Source of the DNA: Leptodontidium sp. MPI-SDFR-AT-0119
Lineage: Eukaryota; Ascomycota; Leotiomycetes; Helotiales; Leptodontidiaceae
Length of the DNA: 64,000 nucleotides
Assembly: GCA_020726505.1 (NCBI GenBank)
Contig: JAHLEZ010000027.1
Coordinates: forward strand, 372,001-436,000
Direction: 5' to 3'
Under the pieces are notes generated by a model. That model saw only the letters and a list, made by a program, of their open reading frames with translations. It had not been told where the DNA came from and made no database searches. The first letter of the stretch is position 1, and the number at the start of each line of letters is the position of its first letter. Of this stretch, positions 21,498 to 33,419 are shown piece after piece. Both the position numbers and the translations under genes were made by a program.

Positions 21498-22355
21498 ATG
21501 GCAATGCCTCTCAAAGACCCTTTCCCAAGCATGCTCCAAGATGCTAAGTATATCCCCCCCCCCCCCCCCCCGGCTTCTCCCGCTTATGTGCATAGAAAAA
21601 GTTTAACCAAGTGCTCGCAGGAAATATGAGCTCACTCATCAACCCATCCCAACCCTTGAAGGAATAAAAGCCAGCATGCCAGGACCCCCGCCTGCTACCC
21701 TTGTAATCTGTAAGTGTTTCAGCGCAAATCATTTGCTGAGATACTGAAGACATGTTTGCCAACAGTGTCATGTTGCGATCCTCGTATGCTTCTTGAAAAG
21801 ATCTTTGGCGGTATTGGGATGAGTGCGTCATACTCCTTCATTCATTATGTTTTGGGTTGTATTTGCTGACACGTTTGCTTGCTCAGAGGCTAGCGAGATC
21901 CGCAATGCTGGAGGGCGTGCCGGTCCGGCTTTGAGATCGATCATTTGTTTGGATCATCTGGTGGGTGTCGGGACGGTTGTGGTGATTCATCACACTGGTG
22001 AGCTATTCCCACTCCAAACATATGCGAGGGGTAATGTTAACAAAGTGCTTCATAGATTGTGGGCTGACACACCTTCGCGATGATTACCTCCGTGGTTCGT
22101 TGACGGAGAAAGCACCTGGCCATGCTGCTGAGATTGCTACAATGGAATTCGGAGAGATTCTTGAGTAAGTGCACCAATTTCCAGGAACTCTTGTTTAGAG
22201 AATTGAGGCTGAATATTGTCCTTTATAGCCTCAAAGGGAGTGTAGTTGAAGACATGAAACTACTCAAGGAGAGTGTATACCTGAGAAAAGACTTGAAAGT
22301 TTACGGATATGTGTTTGATATCAAGACTGGAAAACTTGAGGAGGTCAAAGCGTAA
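21498..22355 (+). CDS. Beta-carbonic anhydrase, 6 exons, 180 aa
   Basis: Exons 21498-21547, 21621-21709, 21766-21822, 21887-21997, 22056-22164 and 22229-22355 total 543 nt and stay in frame. The enzyme interconverts CO2 and bicarbonate using zinc. The ligand motifs are present: SCCDPR (Cys49, Asp51, Arg53 as C-x-D-x-R) and HHTDCG (His101 and Cys104 as H-x2-C), with RNAGGR at 71-76 and the C-terminal KVYGYVFDIKTGKLEEV. For intron 3 I chose donor GTGCGT because it restores the usual spacing between DPR and RNAGG; an alternative donor at 21811 would shorten this loop. There is no targeting peptide, so it is probably cytosolic. The length fits the small fungal beta class. Five introns in 180 codons is dense for this window. 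Confidence 0.88.
21554..21571 (+). repeat. Run of 18 C inside carbonic anhydrase intron 1
   Basis: An uninterrupted poly-C tract starts 6 bases into the first intron, just after the GTATAT donor. It is likely length-variable between strains and prone to sequencing error. Confidence 0.9.
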
Positions 22356-23361
22356 GACGAATCAATACTGTCCATGCAATTTCGGATTGGAGCCATGATG
22401 GTTCTAAAGAAATGACAATTTAGTTTAGTTGCTCATTTATATATTTTTCTTCACAATATGTATATCTATAGACTTTGTGCTTAAGTTCCATCTCACCCTC
22501 CGCTACAGTAAATGCCAGAACACAGAATCATGAAACGGCTGACATCAGATCGAGTGAGGGTACATTAACTAAAAAAACCTACTATATTGTTTCAGATAAG
22601 ATCCTCATATATATACTTTTCTTACTCTAGTACCACAGAGGCTACATAGCCTGTACCGTGATTCAATGATGGTTCGAACCCTCAACTTAGGTTTCGTCGG
22701 CTCTTTGTATTATGATTCGTTCTCGACTAGACACTGCATGAACTCGAGGATTGGGCGGGAGGATAATGCAATGTATTTTGTGTAAGTGAGGGGCGGGGAA
22801 GGGGGTGCGGGAGGGTTTCCTTTCTTTTTGTTACAAAGGTCCAAAAGGTGGGGAAGGAAACGCCTTTCCTGGTTGAAAAAGTTCGACATCAACGATGGTG
22901 AAGACAAGTGGACGGCATATATATTCGTAAGAAATCTATACTTTATCTCCCCAATACACGCCGAGAAACTCAGCCGTTGAATATCGACATCAACAGCAGT
23001 TACGTGATAAAGAAGTTACTGCATGTAGTAATACCTAGAACATGTGAAAGAAAACGTTGGCCTTAGCTATCACCATCCTCATTTCTACTTCCGAGGTCCA
23101 CCTCGCCGCTTCTTTCGGTGTTGTTTCGTCTGACGTTGAATTAGTGCTGTTCGGTAAATTATGAGGCTAAATTACTTGACGTGCTCTTTGACAAGAGGGA
23201 TCCAAAAATCCGCTCCGGCAGGAACCCTGTAAAGGAGCAGAAAAGGATTCCCGGGCAAAATTTGGTAAGGAAACTGCAGCTGGGGCATATAGGAGGCCAA
23301 AATGGGCTCCACATTATGATCCGCAGGCTGACTTAGGCGTGCTCAGGATGGCTCAAGTTTA
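22356..23361. other. Intergenic, no gene seen
   Basis: The 3' flank of the carbonic anhydrase gene and then mixed sequence. A GGTTCGAACCC-like string near 22672 resembles a tRNA B box, but no cloverleaf forms around it. Nothing else recognised. Confidence 0.4.
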
Positions 23362-26169
23362 CTCAGCTCATTTCGCCATGAGATTAGTCGCCTTGCGCTC
23401 TATTTCGTGTATCTCGCTATCGAAACATTTGGGGCGACCCAGGGTAGAATTTTAGAGAAAGTAGGATTGGCACTCACTGTTGTCATTACTTTCTTTGATG
23501 CTTTGGTGGTTGGTTTTTATCACGGGCTGGAAATTGACCCTGATTCTACCATCCGTTGTCATCGCGATGGTAGTCAGTATGGGTGGGCTCTCCTGACTCA
23601 TAGTCAAGTTCAACAAGCTGTCTCAAGAGTCTTCTGGCAGTGGAGCAACTCTAGCGGAAGAGGTGTTCAGTTCAATTCGAAATGCCACCGCCTTGGGAAT
23701 GCAGGATAGACTCGCCAAACAGTACGAAGTATACCTTCTGGAGGCCGAAAGATGGGGGTTCAGGATAAGGAGTGTCACTGGAATCATGATTGGATCTATG
23801 CTCTGGATCATTTTCTGCGACTACGGTTTGTCGTTTTGGCAGGGATCTCGACTCTTGGTATCGGGTGACATATCTGTCGGTCGAATCATCACAATTCTGC
23901 TGGCGATAATGATGAGATCGGTCATTCTGGAACAAGTTGCCCCTCACGGCCAGGCAATTGCAGTTGCCATAGCTGCTGGTGGACCAATCTTCAGCATCAT
24001 CGATCGACCATCTTCACACGACTCGGTAAGTGGCAACACCTTGTTGAAAGTTGAAGGGGCCATCGAACTCCGAGGAATCAAGCATATGTACCCATCAAGA
24101 CCCGAAGTGGTTGTGATGAATGATGTTGACCTCATCATCCCTGCCGGTAAAGTCACGAGCATTGGTCGGTGAGTCTGGTTCTGGAAAGTCCACAATTGTT
24201 GGCTTGATTGAGAGATTTTATGCCCCCATTGCTGGTCAGATACTGCTTGACGGTCAGGATATCCAGACACTACTAGACTTGAAGTGGCTGAGGCAGCAGA
24301 TGGCTCTAGTCAGCCAGGAGCCTGTTTTGTTTCGCATGTCTATATATAAGAAAATTGTACACGGCCTTATCGGTACCGGGTTCCACGACGCAAGCCAAAA
24401 CAAGAAGTTGGAATTGGTTTTCAATGCTGCGAAAATAGCCAATACACATGATTTTATCTCAGCTTTGCTAGAAGGTTACAGTATAGATGTTGGAGAAAGG
24501 GGATTTCTCATATATGCTCCATTTATCTTCTACTTTGCCTAGGCTCGATCTTCTCGTTACTTTCACAGTCCCTCGTAACTAGTAATTGACGTTGCTGTTG
24601 TAGGTCCGGAGGTCAGAAGCAACGAATAGCAATCGCACGCGCTGTTATTGGAGACCCAAGAATTCTGATTCTCGACGAAGCTGCATCTGCGCTCGATACT
24701 AAGACTGAAGGTGTGGTCCAGGCTGCACTAGACGCCGCTTCCCAAGGTTGTACGACAATCTTCATTGCCAATAGACTGTTAACAATCAAGGGGGCAGCAA
24801 ATATTGTTGTTATGCTAAAAGGAAGGATTGTGGAGCAATGTACTCACGAAGATCTTATTAGCCGTGCAGGAGTGTATCCCCAGCCCATCGAGGCACAGCG
24901 AGCATACGAAGCATCCACAAGCTTTACTTGTGAGGCTACTGCCTCCATCAGAACAATAGCGCCATTGACAAGACAAGATGACGTGCGGGGAATATATCAT
25001 TTTATGCTTGTTGATCAGACGTCCAAAAGCCTGCGGTCCGTTTTGAGATCTTCTATCCTGTACGGACTTTCTCAAGCGAGCATGTTTCTGGCATCTGCTT
25101 TAGGTTTCTAGTATAGCGGTACCTTCATATCTAATAGCGAGCTCTCTATCGAGGGATTCTTTATTTGCTTTGCAGCTGTAGTGTTTGGCGCTCAGTCTAC
25201 CGGGGGTATATTCTCCTTTGCCCCGGATATGGGGAAGTCGAAGCAAGTTGCCGACTCTCTTAAATCACTTTTTGAGCGTGTGCCAGAGATTGACTCGTGG
25301 TCGACAGAGGGTGAAACGGTTAAGAATCTGGAAGGTGCTATTAAATTCCGCGATGTTCACTTTCGCTATCCGACAAGACCCACCCAACCAGTCCTCAGGG
25401 GCATCAGCTTGAAAATCGACCTCGGCCAATATGTTGCTCTTGTTGGCCCTAGTGGTTGTGGGAAGTCTACTATTGTGTCCCTCATGGAACGGTTCTACGA
25501 TCCGAAGATTGGAAGCATCCTACTGGATGGAAGGGATATCTCGCAGCTTAATCTCAAAGCTTTCAGAAGCCGCATTGGCCACGTCAGTCAGGAGTTGGTG
25601 TTGTATAGTGGGACGATCAAGGAAAACATTCTGCTTGGAGGAGAGGGTGGCTAATGAGGCTGTCGCCCGAGCATGTAAAGATGCTAACATCTATGACTTC
25701 ATTGTAGGCTGTTCTCAGAAGAGCATTTATGCTAGCGAAAACTAACGACAGTACTGTACAGATGTCTCTTCCATATGGTCTTGATGCAGTCGTTGGATGG
25801 AAGGGTGTAATGCTGTCGGGCGGTCAAAAGCAACGAATCGCCATTGCACGAACCCTTATCCGCGACCCAAAGAACCTGCTCCTCGATGAAGCAACCTCAG
25901 CCCTCGATTCTACTTCTGAACACGTGGTGCAGGAGGTCCTCGACAAGACCTCCCGAGGACGCACGACAATCGCGATTGCGCATCGACTTAGTACGGTGCA
26001 GAACGCTGATGTGATTTATGTCATTGATAAGGGGCAGGTGGTTGAGAGCGGAAATCACGAAGTACTGATGCAGCGGCGAGGACAGTACTGGGAACTGGTG
26101 CAGCTGCAAGGTTTGAGGGGAAAGGAGGAGGGCAGTGTAAGTTGTAGCGAGGGCTTGGGCATGAGTTGA
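23362..26169 (+). pseudogene. ABCB-type multidrug transporter pseudogene
   Basis: Both nucleotide-binding halves are recognisable. Half 1: GESGSGKST (Walker A, about 24174), SQEPVLF, then SGGQKQR (24602) and ILILDEAASALD. Half 2: GPSGCGKST (about 25446), [24 protein letters not shown] (about 25813), [12 protein letters not shown] and IAHRLST. Transmembrane parts are heavily reduced: the N-terminus is missing, a join near 23440 skips several helices, and most of the second membrane domain is absent between about 24885 and 24910. Lesions include frameshifts near 23535, 24165 and 25645, a W-to-TAG at 25109-25111, and an apparent donor-site loss before 24602. One intron near 25708-25761 still looks functional. 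A full-length relative would be about 1250-1350 aa, an ATP-driven exporter in the plasma membrane. Confidence 0.85.
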
Positions 26170-26253
26170 GCAGGGCAAGATGGAAAGAGGCCGAGAGTTT
26201 ATCTTGCTGGAGTTGTCGGAGTCATTTCGAATAACGTCGCTGCTCTGACCTTT

Positions 26254-26457
26254 TCAGATTAGATCTCTGGTTTTGGTGTCCCAAATGCTCTCGATCTTGG
26301 CTAACACAACTGGCTGGCCCAAATAATTGATCGTCTGCTCGTCACCCGACCAATGGATGTTGGACGGCGACTGGTGTGTCTTGTTGAACTTCTTTCCCAT
26401 GGCCAACTGCGTCAAAGCATTGGACATGGGTGAAAATGAACCCTCACATAAATGCAA
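26254..26457 (-). pseudogene. Fragment resembling a fungal C2H2/helicase-associated protein
   Basis: A short frame reads LTQLAMGKKFNKTHQS, then NIHWSGDEQTINYLGQPVVL. This resembles, from memory, a segment repeated in many ascomycete proteins that carry C2H2 fingers and sit near RecQ-like helicases. It has no flanking parts and ends at both sides in stop-rich DNA, so it is a remnant. The family name is an inference and could be wrong. Confidence 0.3.
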
Positions 26458-26966
26458 CTCTCGTCACTGATGGATCCGGTCGTAATTCCAGCCATGATAG
26501 GAAAGTGCCAAAGCCTGTAGCGAGTCACTAAATAGGCTTCAGGTGGCACAGCCTGGGGAGGTGTGCTTGCCTCAGTTAAGGGGATAAAGTGCAAGGGTCG
26601 ACACTTGCGACTGCGGTTCTTGATCTCAAACACGACCTCACGGCCAGGGGACAAGACGGCCACAAGAAATACTGCTCAACATATGTACAGCTATCACGAC
26701 TTCGATCACTAGATGGACTCCATCTTCTGCAAAGAATTGACATGGAGGACCTCCTATTCCGTCCTGATGATCGACCTCCAATCACGGGAACTCACACGGC
26801 CGCAATTCTGCAAATATGAGTTTGTTTGGGATGAAATGCTTGCTTGGTAGGACAGTGCTTTACTTCAAGTTCAGCGGCAATTGTGTCTCGCCCAGGATGT
26901 ACAAGAGCTAGAAATTTCCGTTCGGCTATACTACTTATAGCTCCACCAATATCGGATTGTCTCACA

Positions 26967-28514
26967 CTACCAATCCAAAATGTCCACAGCCCACATTCCC
27001 CGATCTCCAGTGATTTGCGTTATCGATATTCGGTAGGGAAATTCGTTGAGATTGTATCCGCGCAGTCTGTCGCCCTTGTGGAGATAATCACTTCTTGGCA
27101 ACATCATCCAGGAAGGATCCATTTGGGCAGCAACGGAATATTGAGGTATATGAGGCTTTACGGGACTGTACAAATGACCCCCATATTGACAAATGGGGTT
27201 AAAGTCGAAGTCAAACCCTAATTTCAGTACTTGTGACCCGGATTTCGATTTGTAATAGATAGATCCAGCCGTGCCGCTCGATCCTGTCGGTATTTCGAGA
27301 ATTCTGTCTTCATCGGACCACTGATTCCAGCAGTTCACTTCCGAAGGCTCGACATCGCCTTGGCCTGAGACAGTTGAGATTTCTGTTGGCAACTTTCGGA
27401 TCCAGAATCCGTACAGCCGATCCATAGGTGGACGATTTCTATAGGCTTTTTGTCGAACGTAGACCTGCCTGTACTTGGCTTCTGCTGCCATGTGCGCCTC
27501 AAAGGTCCGAGTGTCCGCCCCATCTAGCAAAGTTCTGGCATACTGGCCGTTTTCTGGTAAGAGTTGCAAGAAGATCCCAACGCGACTGTTTGGAACATTT
27601 TCCACTTCACAATCAAGTGCTGCGAGATACGTCTCCATGGCCCAGCCTACCATGGCAATCTCTATCGACACACCTTTATCTGTAACCGAGCATGGATTTT
27701 GACTCCATTTGCTTCTGGCTGGGACGATGTTGTAGCAGTCGGCAAAATCGGCAGGAGAATTCGCTAACAGCCCGCGATAGTTGACCGTGGTGCTTTTCCA
27801 GGCGAAGAGGGATTGATCATCCGACCGCTTCGCAATCTCTTCTTGGAGTCGGATGAATGCCCGGTTGCCTTCACCATATAACATGGGCATGTTGATGTCA
27901 AACAGCCCGAGAAGGCTATAAGCTCTGTCTTCAGCCCTTGTTGTTGTTCGCTTTGAGGCCCAGGACATTCGTTTCGCCACACTAAATTCTTCGGGATCGG
28001 CACCCTCAAGCATTGCCATATCGATATTCGTGATTCTTGAGATTATATCCTTCAAGCTCTCTCTCGTCCCAAATTTCTTCCAGGCGGAATTGTAGAATTC
28101 AACGCTCGAAGGAGCTATCAGCTCTTGCAGCGTCCACCCACGGGTGAACCACGCGCTTTCTCCAAAACTCCCTTTGCCCGATGCATTGCTGGTCTCGACA
28201 TCAGACAAATACGCGTAGCATACCGCAGCATCTTGATACCATCGATACATTGAATTGATAGCCTCTGTCAACTCGGAGCTGCTAGTCTTGTCGATGCAGC
28301 AGGTATCAACCCAGGCATACTGCAACCCGTCCTTGGCGGCCTGGTCACAACAAAACTCGATCTTGGCGTATCCTGCCTTCTTAGCCGCGATGCCATCTTG
28401 CATGTCTTTAAGAGACACTTCATCATTCAGCCATCTGTGCGAAAGAATTGCGTATTTCGGGGGATCGGCGAAGAACTCTTCGAGTTTCAAAGTCTTTGAG
28501 TTCAGAAGTCGCAT
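26967..28514 (-). CDS. HET-E-like HET-domain protein, single exon, 515 aa
   Basis: The N-terminal half matches the HET type found in HET-E/HET-D of Podospora: MRLLNSKTLKLEEFF, YAILSHRWLNDEVSL, then AWVDTCCIDKTSSSELTEAI, MYRWYQDA, AWFTRGWTLQELIAP and EDRAYSLLGLFDINMPMLYG. I chose the ATG at 28512-28514 because this family begins MRLLN; a longer frame upstream would need a GTG start. No NACHT or WD40 follows; the C-terminal 270 residues are unassigned, with two blocks that look beta-rich. The frame is intact. The predicted role is programmed cell death in vegetative incompatibility, with unknown trigger. It is divergent from the broken HET gene at 29713, about 1.2 kb away. Confidence 0.88.
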   Translation of the reverse strand: MRLLNSKTLKLEEFFADPPKYAILSHRWLNDEVSLKDMQDGIAAKKAGYAKIEFCCDQAAKDGLQYAWVDTCCIDKTSSSELTEAINSMYRWYQDAAVCYAYLSDVETSNASGKGSFGESAWFTRGWTLQELIAPSSVEFYNSAWKKFGTRESLKDIISRITNIDMAMLEGADPEEFSVAKRMSWASKRTTTRAEDRAYSLLGLFDINMPMLYGEGNRAFIRLQEEIAKRSDDQSLFAWKSTTVNYRGLLANSPADFADCYNIVPARSKWSQNPCSVTDKGVSIEIAMVGWAMETYLAALDCEVENVPNSRVGIFLQLLPENGQYARTLLDGADTRTFEAHMAAEAKYRQVYVRQKAYRNRPPMDRLYGFWIRKLPTEISTVSGQGDVEPSEVNCWNQWSDEDRILEIPTGSSGTAGSIYYKSKSGSQVLKLGFDFDFNPICQYGGHLYSPVKPHIPQYSVAAQMDPSWMMLPRSDYLHKGDRLRGYNLNEFPYRISITQITGDRGMWAVDILDW

Positions 28515-29712
28515 GGTAGCAGCAAAGAAGCGTAGAGTTGCAGAAAAAGAGGAGATGTGCACAGGAAAGTGTTTGCTGTTTTGGCTCGAGAATTTGGGAA
28601 TAGGAGATGCGGAAGGAATATTTAGATTAAATTGGATGATGGATCCGAAACCCAGTTAGCCGCTATGCTGGAGTTGGACATCGCCGATGCATACTGCAAT
28701 GAGCCAGCCAGCACACCAATTCTATCATGTTTCCATATCCAGAAAACCTGCCTGGTTAGGCTTCTATTTATATCTATTTGCACATCAGGTTCGAGAAGTA
28801 TTTTACTAGGGTCTGCTTACAATTTGTCTTCCTTGGTTAGAGCTGTTACCTGTTACTCCCTCGATTTTGAGAAGCAGAGTGCCTGAAACCCCACCCCCAC
28901 AAATAGATCACGGGCTAACAAACTCCCGATAACCCCGCTGTCTGACACAAGCCTCTTGACGAGTCTGGGACCACAAGCCCGTGCGTTACCCGGAATTTTC
29001 ACCATTTCAGCTCCAACCCACTCACTAGCGAATTAGTCTAATTTGATTAGAGATGTCTCAGCCGTCAAGTCTACACGACTACTCTAGATTGAGAGCACAC
29101 ACTCCCTCCAGCCATACCAATGAACTCCGGGACCCCAAGTACCAACAGTCTTGACCATCAGATTCGCCTCCAGAACGGGTCAATGTTAGTTCTCGAACTC
29201 TCTCGGGAAAGGAAAGGCTCCAACTTCCACCGTATTGCGCCTGACGATCGTGGTGGGAGCGTTCCGCCTAGGCCAATTTCCCCGATACGAATGCGAAGAT
29301 ATGCAAAGGGGATGCGAGGAAGCGAATACGAAGATATGCAAGCGAGGATGTAAATACTCAGCCATCGGCGAATCTATTACGCCAAGCCTCTGGAGACTTC
29401 CCCAGTACAACTGCCCAAGCAAGAAACCGGAAATCGAAAAATTATCTGTATACTACTTAGACGAATACAGGTTCGTAGCTGGCACCACGTACAGGTTAGA
29501 GTTCGACTTTGCTAGCCTAGCCTTGAATGAGACATGGTAAAAGAAAAGAAGTGAGATCATGTGATTAGACTAATGCCCTTTAGGTTTAGAGCCGGGCGAA
29601 TAAACTCATTCATTCAAGGCTGATCATGAAGATCATGTGCCTCGCTCTTATCGTTGATTTTGCAGCGTTCAGAACGTTTCTTGTGCTTCACACATGCTTC
29701 CCCTTTCTCGTC
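28515..29712. other. Divergent intergenic region between two HET genes
   Basis: This is the shared upstream region of the minus-strand HET-E-like gene and the plus-strand HET gene. Short frames here have no recognisable features. It contains a 35-bp period imperfect tandem duplication at 29288-29357. Confidence 0.4.
29288..29357 (+). repeat. Two-copy imperfect tandem repeat, about 35 bp
   Basis: CGAATGCGAAGATATGCAA at 29288 recurs as CGAATACGAAGATATGCAA at 29323, and both are followed by similar GA/GC-rich sequence. Confidence 0.7.
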
Positions 29713-31373
29713 ATGCAACAAGAATACAACTACCGCCCTCTGGTGCCTGGGAACATTAGGCTGGTAACTATTGCTCCAGGCTCATGGGAAGATGACGTAT
29801 ATTTTACGATCGAACAGCAATCGCCCTCAGACGTTGCCAACCATTACGATTGTCTTTCATACACCTGGGGCGATCCAGTTGATCTCCGCAGAATCTATTG
29901 TCAAACCTCCTACACCTGTCTCAATGTAACCACCAGTTGCCAGCTGGCAATGCGCCGGCTGAGGCTTCTCCTACGGCCGAGACGGGTGTGGATAGATGCG
30001 GTCTGCATCAACCAGCATGACCTATCAGAGAGGGCCCAACAGGTCTCTATTATGGGCGAAATCTATAAACGTGCTAGGGCGGTGGTAATCTACCTAGGTG
30101 AGGAAGCGGACCGAAGTAGCGACGCCATGAACTATCTCAATGAAATACGGCTCCAAAAAGCGAGCTGGTCCACGCCGCTTGCACCGAACCTGATGTCGGC
30201 TCTCGCCGCCTTGATAGCAAGGCCATGGTTCAGTCGAATATGGGTTCTCCAGGAACTCTTCAACGCTGCATCGGCGACGATTGTCTGCGGATCTTGCGAG
30301 GCGCCTTGGGCAGCTCTTGACATCTATAAGTGGTGGCATATTCTCGGGCGGCGAGATATCGACCGCTGGCCGTTTGTGACCACAATCAAGGATCGATCGG
30401 TATACTACTCGACCGATTTGCTTGGCCTGCTGCTCGGTTCGCGGTACTGCGGAGCAACGGATGCAAGAGACAAATTATTCGCTCTTCTCCCATGATCCGC
30501 GATGCCCACATGGTTGGCATACCCCCAGATTACACGACTTCAAAACGGAACTTATACCTCCAAGTGGCACTTCATCTTGCGCGTCATGACCTTCAGTTTC
30601 TTGCGATGGTATCGCACAACCCAGACTCACTGGCGGCTGAGGCGATTCCATCTTGGGTGCCAGAGTGGGACTTTGATGACGGGTGTGTGCCTATATGGCC
30701 GAGTACTGGAAAGGCCATACCCTCCAGCCCGCAGCTTACTGCAAGTGGCGACATCCTTCACAAGCCTGGGGAGATTCAAGAACAGACAAACTACAAGGCT
30801 GGCGGGCTAGGGCCGGTCATCCCGGAAGTCATTCGCGGCGTTAAAAGCATCCTCAAAGTCAGGGGCATCCGCATTGGTGAGATCTCTGATCTGAGCCCAG
30901 TCATGTTCACCACTGCAGAGGATCTAGCCCTGTCCAAAGGTGACTTCTTTCTGACATGGACAAGCCTGCGTCGGAACTACAAGGGCGCTGCTGTTTGGGA
31001 GACATCTCGATCGCTTCACCCTATTCATCACAGTATCGACGCAGTCATGGGGCACCCTATGTGGAAATCCACAACAACGCAATACAATAGGACGTGGCAG
31101 CACGACGTAGTTGGAGTTACCAATGGGCGTAGGATCTTCGTCGCTGACAGGGACAGGATGGGAATAGTACCTGCGTTAGCTCAAGTCGGCGATGTCTTAT
31201 GTATCTTCTTGGGATGTCCTGTCCCTATCGTGCTGCGATTGAATAAAAATGAGGGGGGGCTCAAGTTCGTGGGGCCATGCTACGTTAATCGGCTAATGAT
31301 GGACAATGCGATAGATATTCTTCGGGAGGAGCTCGGGGATGCCTTTGCCTTGCTAGATTTCTACCTTCTATAA
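29713..31373 (+). pseudogene. HET-domain gene broken by one frameshift (about 553 codons)
   Basis: Piece 1 (29713-30492) holds the HET domain: YDCLSYTWGD, VWIDAVCINQHDLSERAQQV, IYKRARAVVIYLGEE, RPWFSRIWVLQEL and ATDARDKLFALLP. The frame then hits TGA at 30493, but MIRD and GIPPDYTTSKRNLYLQVALH continue directly in another frame to 31373, ending with GDVLCIFLGCPVPIVLR. One single-base deletion or equivalent near 30480-30492 explains this; no intron fits. An upstream ATG at 29626 would add a hydrophobic leader, but HET proteins are cytoplasmic and MQQEYNYRPL at 29713 is the better start. It belongs to the same subfamily as the HET gene at 5427. It could be a sequencing error, in which case the gene is intact. 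Confidence 0.8.
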
Positions 31374-33419
31374 AGGACGCCTCAAGCTAGGGTATAAGAA
31401 CTGGGATAAGCAAGGCAAAGTCGACTGATCAGCAGCTAGGTGAACAATAGGTTGACGAGGGCAGACGAGGGCTAGTGAGTTTGTAAGCAAAGCAGGGCCG
31501 AGGAATGGGATCGAGAAAGCAGCAAATCAAATGGACCTGGTGGACCCACCATGAATACAGGAATATTATTCTGTGTTGAGGTATTAATTTTTTCATTGGG
31601 GTGACAGGGTCACGCTTCGGTCTGCAGGGATTTTCGCTTGGCAGGGACGTCTCTTAGTGATGATTCTACTGTTTCCCCCCAAAATCTAGTGAACACAAAA
31701 TAAGAATTAGTAAAAGTGCCATCGCTAGTAGGCTTTTTATCTTGCTTTTTCCGAAGTATTATATTATCCTAAACAAGTCGCATACCGTTTCCTAGCTCGC
31801 TTTGAGCTGTGATCGTTGATGTAAGATCACTGTTGAGAGAAGTGATGAATACATTTTCCATTTCCGTACGACTGCCCGGTTTGATGAGAGACGCTTCACC
31901 CGAACCACCCGCTTCTCTTCCCTCCCTTTGGAGTTCTTGAGCGCAGCTGTGAAGAATGCTTCAGGGCTGTCTCTTCCCGCACCAATTGTACCTCAGCCTG
32001 GGGAAGGGCAGTAGGGTAATGCAGGGGTCGATGGATCATATATCGCATCGGGTGGGCCAAGGGATGATAGAGAACCTTCTAATACAGGGGAAGTTAGAGA
32101 AACCAGGCTCTTAATCCAGATCATCTCGTGGGGGAAGTGATATTAGATTCCTGTCCTCCCAAATACCTGGACAAAGCTTTTCCTCCGTCACTTTTGAAAC
32201 CAAACCAACAATAACTTCCAGCTTCATAGACCATGCACGAACTCTCGATATGCTTCCACATGCTACTTGCGCATAGAGATTTTTCTCGGTGGTGGTGGTT
32301 AAATGATAATTTAGACCACCGAAGCACTAGTGGAACGTGAAGAATGACAGCTCTCCTTTGCTGCTCTTGTGTTCCACCGAAAACTACCTTAGTTAGTAAG
32401 TGGGTTGATAATTTTAGGAAGGAAAGGATAGGATGATTTAATGTTAAGCCGCCAGATAAGCCTGTTCGTTCAGCAGAGGTTGCAGATTTCGACGCTCTTT
32501 TGCGAACGCCCGTGAACGGGGAATGGCATTCGATCTCTACAGATACAATGGAGGATCTGACCAGCAGAGGTCCGAGATGAGCAATTCGCGAGCCAGATTT
32601 GACGCCAAATTTGCATTGTCTTTCACTTCCGATCTCGTCTAAACCAATTTGACTTTATACCACTTACTTAACAATATTTTGGAATCATAACCTACCCATC
32701 CTGCCCACATGTGCTCATCTAACACTTCCCAATTTGTTCTCCCTCTAGTGCTCGCTGTCGATTCGAATTTCCGATCACAACCTGAAATCCTCACTACTGG
32801 AATCATCCTTCATGCAAGGCTGTCGAACCGCAGCTAACATAAGAAGGTCTAAAGCGTAAGATTAATATTCAACTCATCATCGGCCCATTCCCACAGCACC
32901 ACTTTGACTTTGATGCCCGCCTCGTGAGTTCCCGAACTGATCCAAGCTTCTTCGCATTGCCGGTCGGTTTGGTTGCTTGCGGTCAGTTCTTTGCCGTGGT
33001 ATAGCTCGGATGGCGTCTCTTCCTCCTCCTCTTGTTGAGTCCATAACACGCCATCCAACTAACTTTTAGTTGTTGATCTCATCGAATAAGCGGACATAAT
33101 TTGAGGCCCATCGACGCGGCGCTAGCAGAGAATCAGATAGAGTAGCGTAATGAATCAGTAATAGCGTGTATCACAAGCATTGCCATATCCAGTATGGAGT
33201 ACAAGCTGGTAGATTAAGTTAGATATCGCATCTACACAATAATAAGCGAGAGGTGATGAGGCTTCTCCTTCTTAAAGTTGGAGTCGGAATTGAGATTTGG
33301 GGTTGGACTCGGGTTTGCAGGAGGCTACTGGGGCGAGTAAGTATAGATGATTTCTCATCTTTGACATCGGCGACAGCTCTCGTTCAAGTATAGGTCGAGT
33401 TTCTTGATTTCGAGCACTG
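31374..33419. other. Intergenic, no supported gene
   Basis: Two kilobases of ordinary base composition without a convincing frame. A minus-strand frame at 33058-32849 ends in a plausible-looking segment (KVKVVLWEWADDELNINL) but has no ATG. Nothing else recognised. Confidence 0.35.

Noticed and set aside
22640..22700. Possible tRNA gene because of a GGTTCGAACCC string
   Set aside because: No matching A box or acceptor stem could be paired around it.
28515..28562. Longer start for the HET-E-like gene
   Set aside because: It would need a GTG start; the family begins MRLLN, which is the ATG at 28512-28514.
29626..29712. Upstream ATG giving the third HET gene a hydrophobic leader
   Set aside because: HET proteins are not secreted; the next ATG gives the normal N-terminus.
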